A stretch of DNA of 64,000 nt from NCBI GenBank assembly GCA_000380225.1, contig KB904821.1:629453-693452 (forward strand), in the 5' to 3' direction. The DNA is from a filamentous cyanobacterium ESFC-1. Lineage in GTDB: Bacteria > Cyanobacteriota > Cyanobacteriia > Cyanobacteriales > Spirulinaceae. Below the pieces are notes generated by a model. The model worked only from the letters and a program-made list of their open reading frames with translations. It searched no databases and was not told where the DNA came from. Below are positions 9,988-17,120 of the stretch, one piece after another (positions within the stretch are counted from its first letter, which is position 1; the number at the start of each line of letters is the position of its first letter). Position numbers and translations under genes: made by a program.

Positions 9988-10023
9988 ATCAAGGCTTTCG
10001 GTGTTCGATCTCTCCTTAGTTGA

Positions 10024-10051
10024 GTCCGCAGTTTTGCGGGCTTTTTTTTGC
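10024..10051 (+). terminator. Intrinsic terminator of the ndhF-ndhD-cupA operon
   Basis: GTCCGCA pairs with TGCGGGC (one G-T pair) over a 4-nt loop and is followed by eight or more T residues, 37 nt after the cupA stop. Confidence 0.85.
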
Positions 10052-10185
10052 CCTCACCCCAAACCCCTCTCCCACGGGGAGAGGGGCTTAATTTTATTCC
10101 GTTGACCCGCCCGCAGATTAAAATCTGGGGAACCAATATGGCAAAGTCCGGCTTCGCGGACTGGTTTTCTTGTCTCGTTTCTAGG

Positions 10186-10336
10186 TAGTAGTGGCGTGAC
10201 ACATCTTAAATGGTGGGTTAGGTAGTCGTTAGCGAAGCGTAACGCACCGAAAGGCGACCATTTTAGCGGTGCGTGACGATCGCACAAATTAAGGTATGTC
10301 ACGGCACGACGCTCAAGCTGTGTCGCGGCACTACTA
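10186..10336. mobile_element. MITE-like element with 22-bp terminal inverted repeats
   Basis: A 151-bp non-coding element. Its left end (TAGTAGTGGCGTGACACATC plus TT) matches the reverse complement of its right end at 19 of 22 positions. The interior has GGTGGGTTAGGTAGTCG and a GGTGCGTGACGATCGCAC block. Similar elements lie at 12450-12572 and 47278-47726. It has no transposase, so it would be non-autonomous. It sits between cupA's terminator and a small membrane-protein gene. Confidence 0.7.
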
Positions 10337-10371
10337 TAAAATGGTACAGTTAGCGATCGCCCTCGGAAAAA

Positions 10372-10608
10372 ATGAAAGACACTGTATTAGACTGGCTCAA
10401 TAAACTCTTGGTTGTCGATGTATTTCTCGTATTGCTGGCGTTTGTGTGGTTTGCGATCGCCCTCATTGGTAAATCTGCCGGAATCCCCCTCGGTTGGGAG
10501 GTTTGGTATTCGTTATGGGAACCCGTATTTACGCCCGCTATTGGTATTTTAATGGCTGGCGCGATCGCGATCGGGGTAATTAATCAAATTAGCAAGCGGT
10601 TTGGTTAA
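10372..10608 (+). CDS. Small two-helix membrane protein, conserved-hypothetical type
   Basis: A 78-residue protein. A short amphipathic start (MKDTVLDWLNKLLVV) leads into a hydrophobic helix at about residues 15-37 (VDVFLVLLAFVWFAIALIG). After a polar turn with IPLGWEVWYSLWEP comes a second helix (FTPAIGILMAGAIAIGVINQI) and a basic tail KRFG. I do not assign a function. It resembles short thylakoid or plasma-membrane proteins of cyanobacteria, and both helices are uninterrupted. It starts 36 nt after a MITE-like element and is followed by short repeats and then the first CRISPR leader region. The HIP1-rich codon use matches its neighbours. Confidence 0.65.
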   Translation: MKDTVLDWLNKLLVVDVFLVLLAFVWFAIALIGKSAGIPLGWEVWYSLWEPVFTPAIGILMAGAIAIGVINQISKRFG

Positions 10609-11197
10609 TGGTTGTTGAGAGGAAGGTTTTTTGCGAGAAGTGACTGGTTATTTGTTGTTTGTCCTTCGCAGCTACAAATAACCGATGACAAATGACCAGT
10701 GACAAAGCGACGGCTGCTATTCTTCCCACTTCTTTAATGACTGGGCTTTCCGTCGCTTTCAGTAAACAAATGTAAAAATTGCCCATTCAACTTGACGCAC
10801 CAGGAAAAATCCCTTAAATTATTATTCAAGGTCAAAGATTAAAGCTTTGACAGCGTTAAATCGAAGGAATGGTGTTAAATTTCAGCCAATTTTCTTCAGC
10901 ATTGCGCCTCCGTACCTCGAAAACTTTATATCGCTACATTTTCTTTCAGCCATCAGCAACTCACAGCCAAAAACTGATGACTGATAACTGACGACTGATG
11001 ACTGAATGGTGGGGGTCGGAAGATCGCTGAAACCCGCATTCTATCGTTGACCCCCACCAAGCCCAATAGCAGCAAGGCTTTCAGGCATTCGAGAGGGGTG
11101 GTTGTTGATAAAATGTCTCAATAACTAAGGGGTTTCCCTGACCCCCACCAAATCGACGGCTGAAACCCGCACTAGGACTGGGCTAATTTTAGACCCC
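10609..11197 (+). promoter_or_regulatory. CRISPR array 1 upstream region with leader
   Basis: No gene. Contents in order: short TGACAAATGACCAG-type repeats (10660-10703); a long hairpin whose arms AAAGCGACGG (10704-10713) and CCGTCGCTTT (10750-10759) are perfect complements; a leader-like CTCGAAAACTTTATAT near 10918; CAGTCAT-type tandem repeats (about 10950-11005); then a perfect inverted pair GGTGGGGGTC (11008-11017) and GACCCCCACC (11049-11058), with the latter 10-mer repeated at 11140-11149. The motif GCTGAAACCCGCA occurs twice (about 11026 and 11160). The last 40 nt are pyrimidine-biased and run straight into the first repeat. Confidence 0.55.
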
Positions 11198-11659
11198 CTT
11201 TTCCAACTCTTACCCCGCAAGGGGACGGAAACCATATTCTCCAGTGTCTTTAGTTGTCCAGCCTATCCCTTTTCCAACTCTTACCCCGCAAGGGGACGGA
11301 AACCTTTATGACAGGTTGTTCCAGGGTTAGTCACAGCCGCTGCTTTTCCAACTCTTACCCCGCAAGGGGACGGAAACAATGATGCTGCTATGACATTTTC
11401 CCCAGCATCTTGCTTTTCCAACTCTTACCCCGCAAGGGGACGGAAACAAGTTTCAAAGCTAAGAATTTTTCTTTCATAACTTCTTTTCCAACTCTTACCC
11501 CGCAAGGGGACGGAAACTAATAGGCTTGGTAGCCACTGAAAAAAACGGCTCCTTTTCCAACTCTTACCCCGTAAGGGGACGGAAACGGTTAAATACAAGC
11601 CCTGCGGACTCGAAAATTTGCCTTCTTTTCCAACTCTTACCCCGCAAGGGGACGGAAAC
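11198..11659 (+). CRISPR. CRISPR array 1: 7 repeats, 6 spacers, no adjacent cas genes
   Basis: The direct repeat is 35 nt, beginning CTTTTCCAACTCTTA and ending GGGGACGGAAAC, with an internal CCCC-GCAA-GGGG mini-hairpin. Repeat starts are 11198, 11269, 11343, 11413, 11483, 11552 and 11625. Repeat 6 has one substitution (GTAA for GCAA). Spacers are 36, 39, 35, 35, 34 and 38 nt. The ACGGAAAC 3' end suggests plus-strand transcription with an 8-nt crRNA 5' handle, and resembles GAAAC-ending repeats of cyanobacterial type I-D/III loci; the type call is inference. No spacer repeats another. No cas gene lies in the window, so processing must be in trans or the array is inactive. Confidence 0.98.
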
Positions 11660-11715
11660 TAACCCTATTAGATATCTCTTTCTAAGGCATACTTCTGTTT
11701 TTTTAGAAAGAAAGA

Positions 11716-12060
11716 TTACACATACAAAAGCTGATTAAAAACTTCATCTGCTGTCAAAGCATTGAGCAGAATACCCACTCGCTGAGTAACTTCATAAGCA
11801 TTATTTTGAGGCGTTACAATAATGCCTGAATGCTGTTGTCCTGTCTGAATGTAGCTCAGGTGCAATCTTTCATAATCCACGCGATTATGAGTCAATATAC
11901 AGCGCTCCTGTGTGGCTGCATAAGCTAACTGCTGTTCATCAGAACAACCCGTCATTTCAGCTTCAATCGTTGTTAGAATATCCAGACCTCTTGCTCTCAG
12001 GAGAGTCGCAATTAAGTTCGCAATATCCTCATCTGTGTAGAGTGACGCAAAGATTTTCAT
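11716..12060 (-). CDS. DUF5615 family PIN-like protein (putative toxin RNase)
   Basis: A 114-residue protein with the PIN-like fold expected of DUF5615. It opens with MKIFASLYTDEDIANLIATLLRARGLDILTT, whose TDED acidic pair fits the first metal-binding site. Then GCSDEQQLAYAATQERCILTHNRVDYERL supplies the central acidic/ThrHisAsn segment, and SGIIVTPQ follows. Family knowledge: members pair with DUF433 proteins and are predicted metal-dependent RNases or mRNA interferases. The start codon overlaps the stop of the upstream DUF433 gene by 4 nt (ATGA), a translational-coupling layout. The classic toxin opening 'MRxLLDEDL' is changed here to FASLYTDED, with Asp and Glu kept. The gene ends 57 nt from CRISPR array 1. 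Toxicity is inferred, not shown. Confidence 0.85.
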   Translation of the reverse strand: MKIFASLYTDEDIANLIATLLRARGLDILTTIEAEMTGCSDEQQLAYAATQERCILTHNRVDYERLHLSYIQTGQQHSGIIVTPQNNAYEVTQRVGILLNALTADEVFNQLLYV

Positions 12061-12350
12061 TCCTCTTGCAACGCTGTACGGATTGCGGGGTGAATTAGGT
12101 GTTCGGGAACGTGATTTCGCTCGATATATTCGTTGATTTCAGCCTGATTATCTAGATAAAAACTCAGGGCATCAAAAACTTGAGCCAAGGTAAGCTGAGG
12201 ATACTGTAGGGGGATTTCTTCAGGACGAGTCCCCAAACGCCACAAACCCACAATCGCTCGGACTGAGATACGAGTTCCGGTGATAATGGGTTCACCGCTT
12301 AATATTTCGGGGTTGCGGGTGACGTATCTCGAAACGGCTGTAGCGCTCAT
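12057..12350 (-). CDS. DUF433 family protein (putative antitoxin)
   Basis: A 97-residue DUF433 protein with the expected motif order. YVTRNPEILSGEPIITGTRISVRAIV holds the conserved G-x-P-x-I-x-G-T-R-I stretch, and GTRPEEIPLQYPQLTLAQVFDALSFYLDN is the helix-turn-helix-like segment. Family members are DNA-binding antitoxins that precede a DUF5615 PIN-like toxin, and here the toxin gene follows with a 4-nt overlap. The antitoxin-first order and the tight coupling fit a type II toxin-antitoxin module, likely autoregulated by the DUF433 protein; no operator was identified. The C-terminal 25 residues (EYIERNHVPEHLIHPAIRTALQEE) could be the toxin-contacting tail. Confidence 0.88.
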   Translation of the reverse strand: MSATAVSRYVTRNPEILSGEPIITGTRISVRAIVGLWRLGTRPEEIPLQYPQLTLAQVFDALSFYLDNQAEINEYIERNHVPEHLIHPAIRTALQEE

Positions 12351-12449
12351 GGATTAAAGCTGGGATATAGTTGTTTTTATTGTAGAGGGTCTTTTCTACG
12401 GCTGAGAAGCCCTCACCCCAAACCCCTCTCCACCCCCCTCGTTCCCCCC

Positions 12450-12572
12450 TACTGGCGTGACACAGCTAGAATGAGGCTTTATCGTAGGGTGGGTTAGGCG
12501 GCTAAAACCTAGGCTATGACTGCAATCTAATTATCCGCCGTAACCCACAGTTTAAGATGTGTCACGACACTA
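12450..12572. mobile_element. MITE-like element, same family as 10186-10336
   Basis: A 123-bp element with imperfect terminal inverted repeats (TACTGGCGTGACACAGCT against the complement of the right end; 15 of 18 positions agree). The interior GTAGGGTGGGTTAGGCGG pairs with CCGCCGTAACCCAC near the right end, so the whole unit can fold into one long hairpin. It is nearly identical to a copy at about 47330-47452. Confidence 0.7.
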
Positions 12573-12701
12573 CGTTGAGGGGAGATGAGAGAGGATAAAT
12601 TTTTATTGATTGGAGGGGCTTATTTTTGACGAGTGATAGTGCTGTTGACTGAAAAAACGCAGTACCATAATTCATAATGCCTACTCAACCTTTCTGATAG
12701 T

Positions 12702-15338
12702 ATGCCAGACGCATCTACCCCCCAAAACGCCCCGAAACTGCAAGTCAAAAACGCCGATTATCAGCAACTCGATCGCGAGAAACTCTCTCCGATGATGCGC
12801 CATTATACCGAAACCAAAGATGCGTATCCCCAAGCGTTATTGTTGTATCGGGTGGGGGATTTTTTTGAATGTTTCTTCCAAGACGCGATCGCGGTATCCC
12901 AAGAATTAGAGTTAATTTTAACCTCAAAAGAAGGGGGAAAGGAAATTGGCCGCGTCCCCATGACGGGAGTTCCCCACCACGCCCTAGAGCGTTATAGTGC
13001 CTTATTAGTTGAAAAAGGCTACGCAGTGGCGGTGTGCGACCAGGTAGAAGACGCAGCCCAAGCAGCCGCCGAAAAACGCATGGTCAAGCGTCAAATCGTC
13101 CGCTTGCTCACCCCCGGAACCCTCACGGATGATGGGATGTTGGCTGCAAGACGCAACAACTTTCTCGCATCGGTAGTTATTGCGCGTAACCATTGGGGAC
13201 TCGCTTATGCAGACATCTCCACGGGAGAATTTTACACCACCTCGTCTAAAGAATTAGAAGCCCTAGAGTTAGAACTCGCTCGTTTGCAACCGGCAGAAAT
13301 CCTTTACCCCGTGAATGCTCCCGATGTGGGGGGGTTGCTGCGTCCAGGGCAGAAATCCTCGGAATTACCCGACAATCTCCCGTCTCAGTTCTGCTATGCC
13401 TTACGTCCGCAAAAGCATTTTACCCTAGCCGCAGCCAAAGATCGTTTATTGCAAAAATTCAATGTGCGATCGCTCGAAGGAATGGGCTGCGAACACCTCC
13501 CCTTGTGCATTCGGGCTGCGGGGGGATTACTCGAATATCTCGAAGAAACCCAACAGAAAAATCCCGTCCCTCTGCAACCCTTAAAAACCTACGCGATCGC
13601 GGATTTTCTCCTCCTAGACCCCCAAACCCGCCGTAACCTCGAAATTACCCAAACGGTGCGAGATAACACCTTTAACGGCTCATTACTGTGGGGGATAGAC
13701 CGCACCTGTACGGCGATGGGGGGTCGAGCTTTGCGGCGTTGGCTACTGCAACCCTTACTCGATTTTAAAGGCATTCGCGCTCGTCAGGATACCATTCAAG
13801 AACTCATCGAAAATGCTCCCCTACGAGAAGAACTACAACAAAGACTGCGGCAAATCTACGATTTAGAACGATTAACCGGGAGAGTCGGCGCAAGACGAGC
13901 CAATGCCAGAGATTTGCTTCATCTTGCTGAATCCCTGCTCAGAACCACCGAAATTGCCGAACTCACCGCCAATGGCACATCCCTGTATCTCAAAGCCCTA
14001 CAAAAAATCTCCCCCGACCTCGAACAAACCGCCCACAAAGTCGTACAGTCTTTAGTAGAATCCCCTCCCCAACACCTCAAAGAAGGAGGAATACTGCGGG
14101 ATGGTGTCCATCCTACCCTAGATGAACGCCGTCAAGAACTCGAAAGCGATCGCCAGTGGATAGCCAATCTCGAAGTCAGCGAACGGGAACGGACTGGCGT
14201 TACCAACCTCAAAGTCGGCTATAACAAAACCTTCGGCTACTATATCAGCTTACCCCGTTCCAAAGCCGCCGCCGCCCCGGATAACTACACCCGCAAACAA
14301 ACCCTCACCAACGAGGAACGCTACATCACCTCGGAACTGAAAGAGCGCGAAACCCGCATCCTTACCGCGAAAGACTCCCTCAGCACCCTAGAGTATGAAA
14401 TATTCGCACAGATTCGCTCGGAAATGGCAGAAAAAGCCGTAGAAATACGCGAAATTGCCAAAGCCGTCGCCGCCATTGATGTCCTCGCGGGACTCGCAGA
14501 TGTGGCGATTAAACAAGGCTATTGTCGCCCCGAAATGCTCGAAGGGCGTAAAATCGAGATTATCAACGGTCGCCATCCTGTGGTCGAGCAAACCCTATTT
14601 ACCGGCTACTTTGTCCCCAACTCTACTTCAATGGGCGACGCAACCCCCGAATATCCCGATCTTATCGTCCTCACCGGGCCAAACGCCAGTGGAAAAAGCT
14701 GCTATTTGCGACAAATCGGTTTAATTCAACTCCTCGCGCAAACTGGGAGTTTTGTCCCCGCAGAAAAAGCGTCTTTGGGAATATGCGATCGCATTTTTAC
14801 CCGCGTTGGTGCAGTAGACGACCTCGCAACGGGACAATCAACCTTTATGGTAGAAATGAATGAAACCGCCAACATTCTCAACCACGCAACGAACAAATCC
14901 CTCGTCCTCCTCGATGAAATTGGCCGCGGTACAGCCACTTTTGACGGCCTTTCCATTGCTTGGGCTGTCGCAGAATATCTCGCAGTCGATTTACAATCCC
15001 GTACCATCTTCGCAACCCATTACCACGAACTTAACGAACTCGCCTCAATCCTGGAAAATGTGGCAAATTACCAAGTAACCGTCAAAGAATTAGCCGATAA
15101 AATCGTTTTCCTCCATCAAGTACGACCCGGCGGCGCAGATCGCTCTTATGGTATCGAAGCCGGACGGTTAGCGGGTTTACCTCCCTCTGTCATTACCCGC
15201 GCAAAACAAGTGATGGGACAAATCGAAAAACACAGCAAAATCGCGATTGGCTTGCGAAAAGGTGTGAAAAAGTCGTCTCCAAGTCAAGTCAAGAACGATG
15301 AGCTACCTTTTTCCGAACAATTAGATATTTTCGAGTAA
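12702..15338 (+). CDS. mutS: DNA mismatch repair protein MutS
   Basis: Mismatch-recognition ATPase of methyl-independent repair, full length at 878 residues. Domain I carries the mismatch-contact motif as GDFFECF (F-x-E) within [17 protein letters not shown]. The connector, lever and clamp domains follow. The ATPase domain has Walker A GPNASGKS at about residue 658, the [11 protein letters not shown] signature after Walker B ([11 protein letters not shown]), and [11 protein letters not shown]. The C-terminus has the helix-turn-helix region ([20 protein letters not shown]) and a short tail QLDIFE without a long tetramerisation extension. A 30-residue polar lead precedes LSPMMRHY. The start at 12702 is the only ATG that keeps the whole lead; a start nearer [11 protein letters not shown] is possible. 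It is monocistronic, followed by a palindromic repeat. Confidence 0.97.
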   Translation: MPDASTPQNAPKLQVKNADYQQLDREKLSPMMRHYTETKDAYPQALLLYRVGDFFECFFQDAIAVSQELELILTSKEGGKEIGRVPMTGVPHHALERYSALLVEKGYAVAVCDQVEDAAQAAAEKRMVKRQIVRLLTPGTLTDDGMLAARRNNFLASVVIARNHWGLAYADISTGEFYTTSSKELEALELELARLQPAEILYPVNAPDVGGLLRPGQKSSELPDNLPSQFCYALRPQKHFTLAAAKDRLLQKFNVRSLEGMGCEHLPLCIRAAGGLLEYLEETQQKNPVPLQPLKTYAIADFLLLDPQTRRNLEITQTVRDNTFNGSLLWGIDRTCTAMGGRALRRWLLQPLLDFKGIRARQDTIQELIENAPLREELQQRLRQIYDLERLTGRVGARRANARDLLHLAESLLRTTEIAELTANGTSLYLKALQKISPDLEQTAHKVVQSLVESPPQHLKEGGILRDGVHPTLDERRQELESDRQWIANLEVSERERTGVTNLKVGYNKTFGYYISLPRSKAAAAPDNYTRKQTLTNEERYITSELKERETRILTAKDSLSTLEYEIFAQIRSEMAEKAVEIREIAKAVAAIDVLAGLADVAIKQGYCRPEMLEGRKIEIINGRHPVVEQTLFTGYFVPNSTSMGDATPEYPDLIVLTGPNASGKSCYLRQIGLIQLLAQTGSFVPAEKASLGICDRIFTRVGAVDDLATGQSTFMVEMNETANILNHATNKSLVLLDEIGRGTATFDGLSIAWAVAEYLAVDLQSRTIFATHYHELNELASILENVANYQVTVKELADKIVFLHQVRPGGADRSYGIEAGRLAGLPPSVITRAKQVMGQIEKHSKIAIGLRKGVKKSSPSQVKNDELPFSEQLDIFE

Positions 15339-15342
15339 TTTC

Positions 15343-15430
15343 CTAGAACCCCGGTTTCTTATTTGCTGACCCGATTGAATTAGAATTTCACCACAGAAAC
15401 CGGGGTTCTGAATCCTCTACTCGCGATCGC
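15343..15430. repeat. 88-bp palindromic repeat, copy 1 (left of the DUF6883 island)
   Basis: The arms AGAACCCCGGTTTCT (15345-15359) and AGAAACCGGGGTTCT (15395-15409) are perfect 15-bp complements around a 35-nt centre. The unit continues to ACTCGCGATCGC. A near-identical copy in the same orientation lies at 16315-16402. It could also act as a terminator for mutS. Confidence 0.85.
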
Positions 15431-15469
15431 TTTCCACTGGGTTAATTATTCTTTTAACCTATCTCCATA

Positions 15470-15805
15470 ATGCTAATTCCTAACGCCGAGAATGCCGTTG
15501 TTGATATTCGTAAATTACGAGATTACTGTCTTAACCTGGAACATCAAGTCGGTAAACACAAAGCACGGCTCTTTTTGTCTAGGTTAGGAATGACTACTAC
15601 CGATGCAGAAGCCTTACGCCGAATATTGCTTGATGTTGTTAAAGTTCAACCTGCACAACTGAATCGACAAGATGAATTTGGACAACGGTACACGCTCGAT
15701 TTTTTAATAGAATGGCAAAATCAAAGTGTAGTTTTGCGTAGTGGTTGGATTATCGAAATAGGTTCAAACACTCCAAAGTTGACAACCTGTTATCCCTTAC
15801 CCTAA
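15470..15805 (+). CDS. DUF6883 domain protein
   Basis: A 111-residue protein matching what I recognise as DUF6883. It opens LIPNAENAVVDIRKLRDYCLNLEHQVGKHKARLFLSRLG, with the N-A-x-V-x-x-x-K-L-x-x-Y-x-L and HPxGxxKAxxF-like segment here as HQVGKHKARLF. It ends GQRYTLDFLIEWQNQSVVLRSGWIIEIGSNTPKLTTCYPL, with the conserved R-x-W. Family knowledge: DUF6883 occurs as a stand-alone protein and as a C-terminal domain of polymorphic toxins, usually next to a DUF4926 protein, which suggests a toxin-like enzyme with its partner. The DUF4926 gene follows after 13 nt, consistent with an operon. Activity is unproven. The island is bracketed by two 88-bp palindromes. Confidence 0.8.
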   Translation: MLIPNAENAVVDIRKLRDYCLNLEHQVGKHKARLFLSRLGMTTTDAEALRRILLDVVKVQPAQLNRQDEFGQRYTLDFLIEWQNQSVVLRSGWIIEIGSNTPKLTTCYPLP

Positions 15806-15818
15806 ATAGTTCTAAATA

Positions 15819-16058
15819 ATGTCAATGGAATCTAAAACAATTCAATTACTCGACGTTGTTGCGCTTACGGTCGATCTGCCTCAATGTAACTTACAAAAAG
15901 GTCAGGTAGGAACAGTCGTAGAAATTTTAGCAGAAGGGGCTGCATTTGAAGTAGAATTTAGCGACCCTAATACCGGACAAACTTACGAATCTTTAGGGTT
16001 ACGTTCAGAACAAATTATGGTTTTACATTTTGAACCCGTATCTCTCAATCGTACTTAA
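15819..16058 (+). CDS. DUF4926 domain protein, likely partner of DUF6883
   Basis: A 79-residue SH3-like beta protein. IQLLDVVALTVDLPQCNLQKGQVGTVVEIL is the diagnostic DUF4926 opening: a leading L-D-V-V-A-L strand, then L-x-x-G-x-x-G-T-V-V. It is followed by AFEVEFSDPNTGQTYE and a hydrophobic end. Starts at 15819 or 15825 (second ATG) are both possible. It follows the DUF6883 gene by 13 nt, and its stop overlaps by 4 nt the stop of a convergent antitoxin-like gene. In other genomes DUF4926 accompanies DUF6883, so an immunity or antitoxin role is reasonable inference. Confidence 0.8.
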   Translation: MSMESKTIQLLDVVALTVDLPQCNLQKGQVGTVVEILAEGAAFEVEFSDPNTGQTYESLGLRSEQIMVLHFEPVSLNRT

Positions 16059-16261
16059 AATATAGCCTCATTGTTTTCTTGTCTGGCTTGTCGTGCAGCC
16101 GCAACTAAGGCAGATTGACTACGCGCAAAAGCTGTTTCCCACTGTTGTTCGTCCTGTAGATCGGCGATATATTCTCGCAAATGTTCAATAACTTGAGCTT
16201 GAATATTATCGGGTAATGCTTCGACTATATTCACTAAATCTTGAAGGGCAGGGGATGTCAT
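16055..16261 (-). CDS. Small antitoxin-like helical protein without an adjacent toxin
   Basis: A 68-residue, almost entirely helical protein: SPALQDLVNIVEALPDNIQAQVIEHLREYIADLQDEQQWETAFARSQ. The pattern 'L-P-x-x-x-Q-x-x-V-I-x-x-L-R-E-Y-I-x-D-L-x-D-E-x-x-W' is common in cyanobacterial antitoxin-like small proteins that normally precede a RelE/PemK-type toxin and end in a Pro-Met-Asp-like tail. Here the C-terminus (AARQARQENNEAIF) stops early and no toxin frame follows; instead it converges tail to tail with the DUF4926 gene (4-nt overlap). It could be an orphan antitoxin. The family is not firmly identified. Confidence 0.6.
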   Translation of the reverse strand: MTSPALQDLVNIVEALPDNIQAQVIEHLREYIADLQDEQQWETAFARSQSALVAAARQARQENNEAIF

Positions 16262-16314
16262 TTTTTAAACTCCTGACTTGATAGTTTCCTAATAATAATA
16301 ATTTCAATAATTGA

Positions 16315-16402
16315 CCTAGAACCCCGGTTTCTTATGTGCTGACCAGATAAGTTATAATCTGACCCTAGAAACCGGGGTTCTGAATCTTGTACTCGCGATC
16401 GC
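16315..16402. repeat. 88-bp palindromic repeat, copy 2 (right of the DUF6883 island)
   Basis: Arms AGAACCCCGGTTTCT (16318-16332) and AGAAACCGGGGTTCT (16367-16381) are identical to copy 1 at 15343-15430, and the flank TGAATCTTGTACTCGCGATC differs from copy 1 by only a few bases. The two copies are in direct orientation 970 bp apart. Confidence 0.85.
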
Positions 16403-16421
16403 CCTTAACCCAGACCTAAAT

Positions 16422-16943
16422 TTAAGAACTCATGCGACGAATTTCCGAGTAAAACGCTGCCCTAGAAAAGCGATCGCCACTTTTAATTAAACTGGTACGC
16501 AACCGTAAATTATCATTCGCAAACCAAATTCTTTCTTCAGTGTAAACCGTATCGCTTTCAGTAATTAGAGTAATGCCCCCACTCTCATCAATACTAAAAT
16601 GACCCGTCATCACTGGGGCTTGGGGAGAATTAACTTTTTGAGCAATCTTACCCGTCATCGCGTTTTCAGCGTTAGGAATCGCCACCAAAACCGCAGAACC
16701 CATTTGCTTATCTTTGCCGTAATCGCTGGAGTTATCCCAACTCACCTTAACGCTACTTACCTCTGAAGACGCATCCATCCCCACCGCCTCGCACAAAGCT
16801 TTCACATCTGCCGCATCTGGGGCTAAATTCGCAATCGTAATTTCGGCTTTACCGTCTCCCATATCCTGATGAGCAAGATGGTAATAAGTACGCTGAGAAA
16901 GCCATTTTCCGACACTATGATTGAAAAACTCTTTAATATCCAT
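16422..16943 (-). CDS. cpcS: Phycobilin chromophore lyase, CpcS/CpeS family
   Basis: A 173-residue lipocalin-like protein of the S-type lyase family, which attaches phycocyanobilin to a Cys (typically Cys-82/84) of phycobiliprotein subunits during phycobilisome assembly. It begins DIKEFFNHSVGKWLSQRTYYHLAHQDMG, the W-x-S-Q-R-T opening of the family. Beta strands follow, including SSVKVSWDNSS, AVLVAIPNAENAMTGKI, ITLITESDTVYTEERIWFANDNLRLRTSLI and FYSEIRRM. The E-R-I-W-F-x-N-x-N-L-R-x-R-T-S motif is strongly diagnostic. Which S-type subgroup it belongs to (CpcS-I, CpcU or CpcS-III) cannot be decided here. It is monocistronic and lies between the palindrome-flanked island and tandem repeats. Confidence 0.88.
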   Translation of the reverse strand: MDIKEFFNHSVGKWLSQRTYYHLAHQDMGDGKAEITIANLAPDAADVKALCEAVGMDASSEVSSVKVSWDNSSDYGKDKQMGSAVLVAIPNAENAMTGKIAQKVNSPQAPVMTGHFSIDESGGITLITESDTVYTEERIWFANDNLRLRTSLIKSGDRFSRAAFYSEIRRMSS

Positions 16944-16948
16944 CCTTT

Positions 16949-17118
16949 GGTTGTTGGTTGTTGGTTATTTGTTGTTGGGTTTCACTTCGTTCTACAAGGG
17001 CCTACTACTGCCTTAATTGATAATTGGTAACTGGTCATTGACGGCTGTTGAGGAGTTCACTGAAAAGCCGATTGCCCAAAAACTGATGACTGATGACTGA
17101 TGACTGATAACTGAAAAA
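16949..17118. repeat. Short tandem repeats downstream of ftsY
   Basis: GGTTGTT-type units (about 16949-16978) occur upstream of cpcS. CTGATGA-type units (about 17081-17116) run up to the ftsY stop. They are separated by a block resembling the GTTTCACTTCGTTCTA segment also seen near 3597. Confidence 0.75.
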
Positions 17119-17120
17119 GC

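Noticed and set aside
11526..11738. A 70-residue frame across repeats 6-7 of CRISPR array 1
   Set aside because: Composed of CRISPR repeats and spacers.
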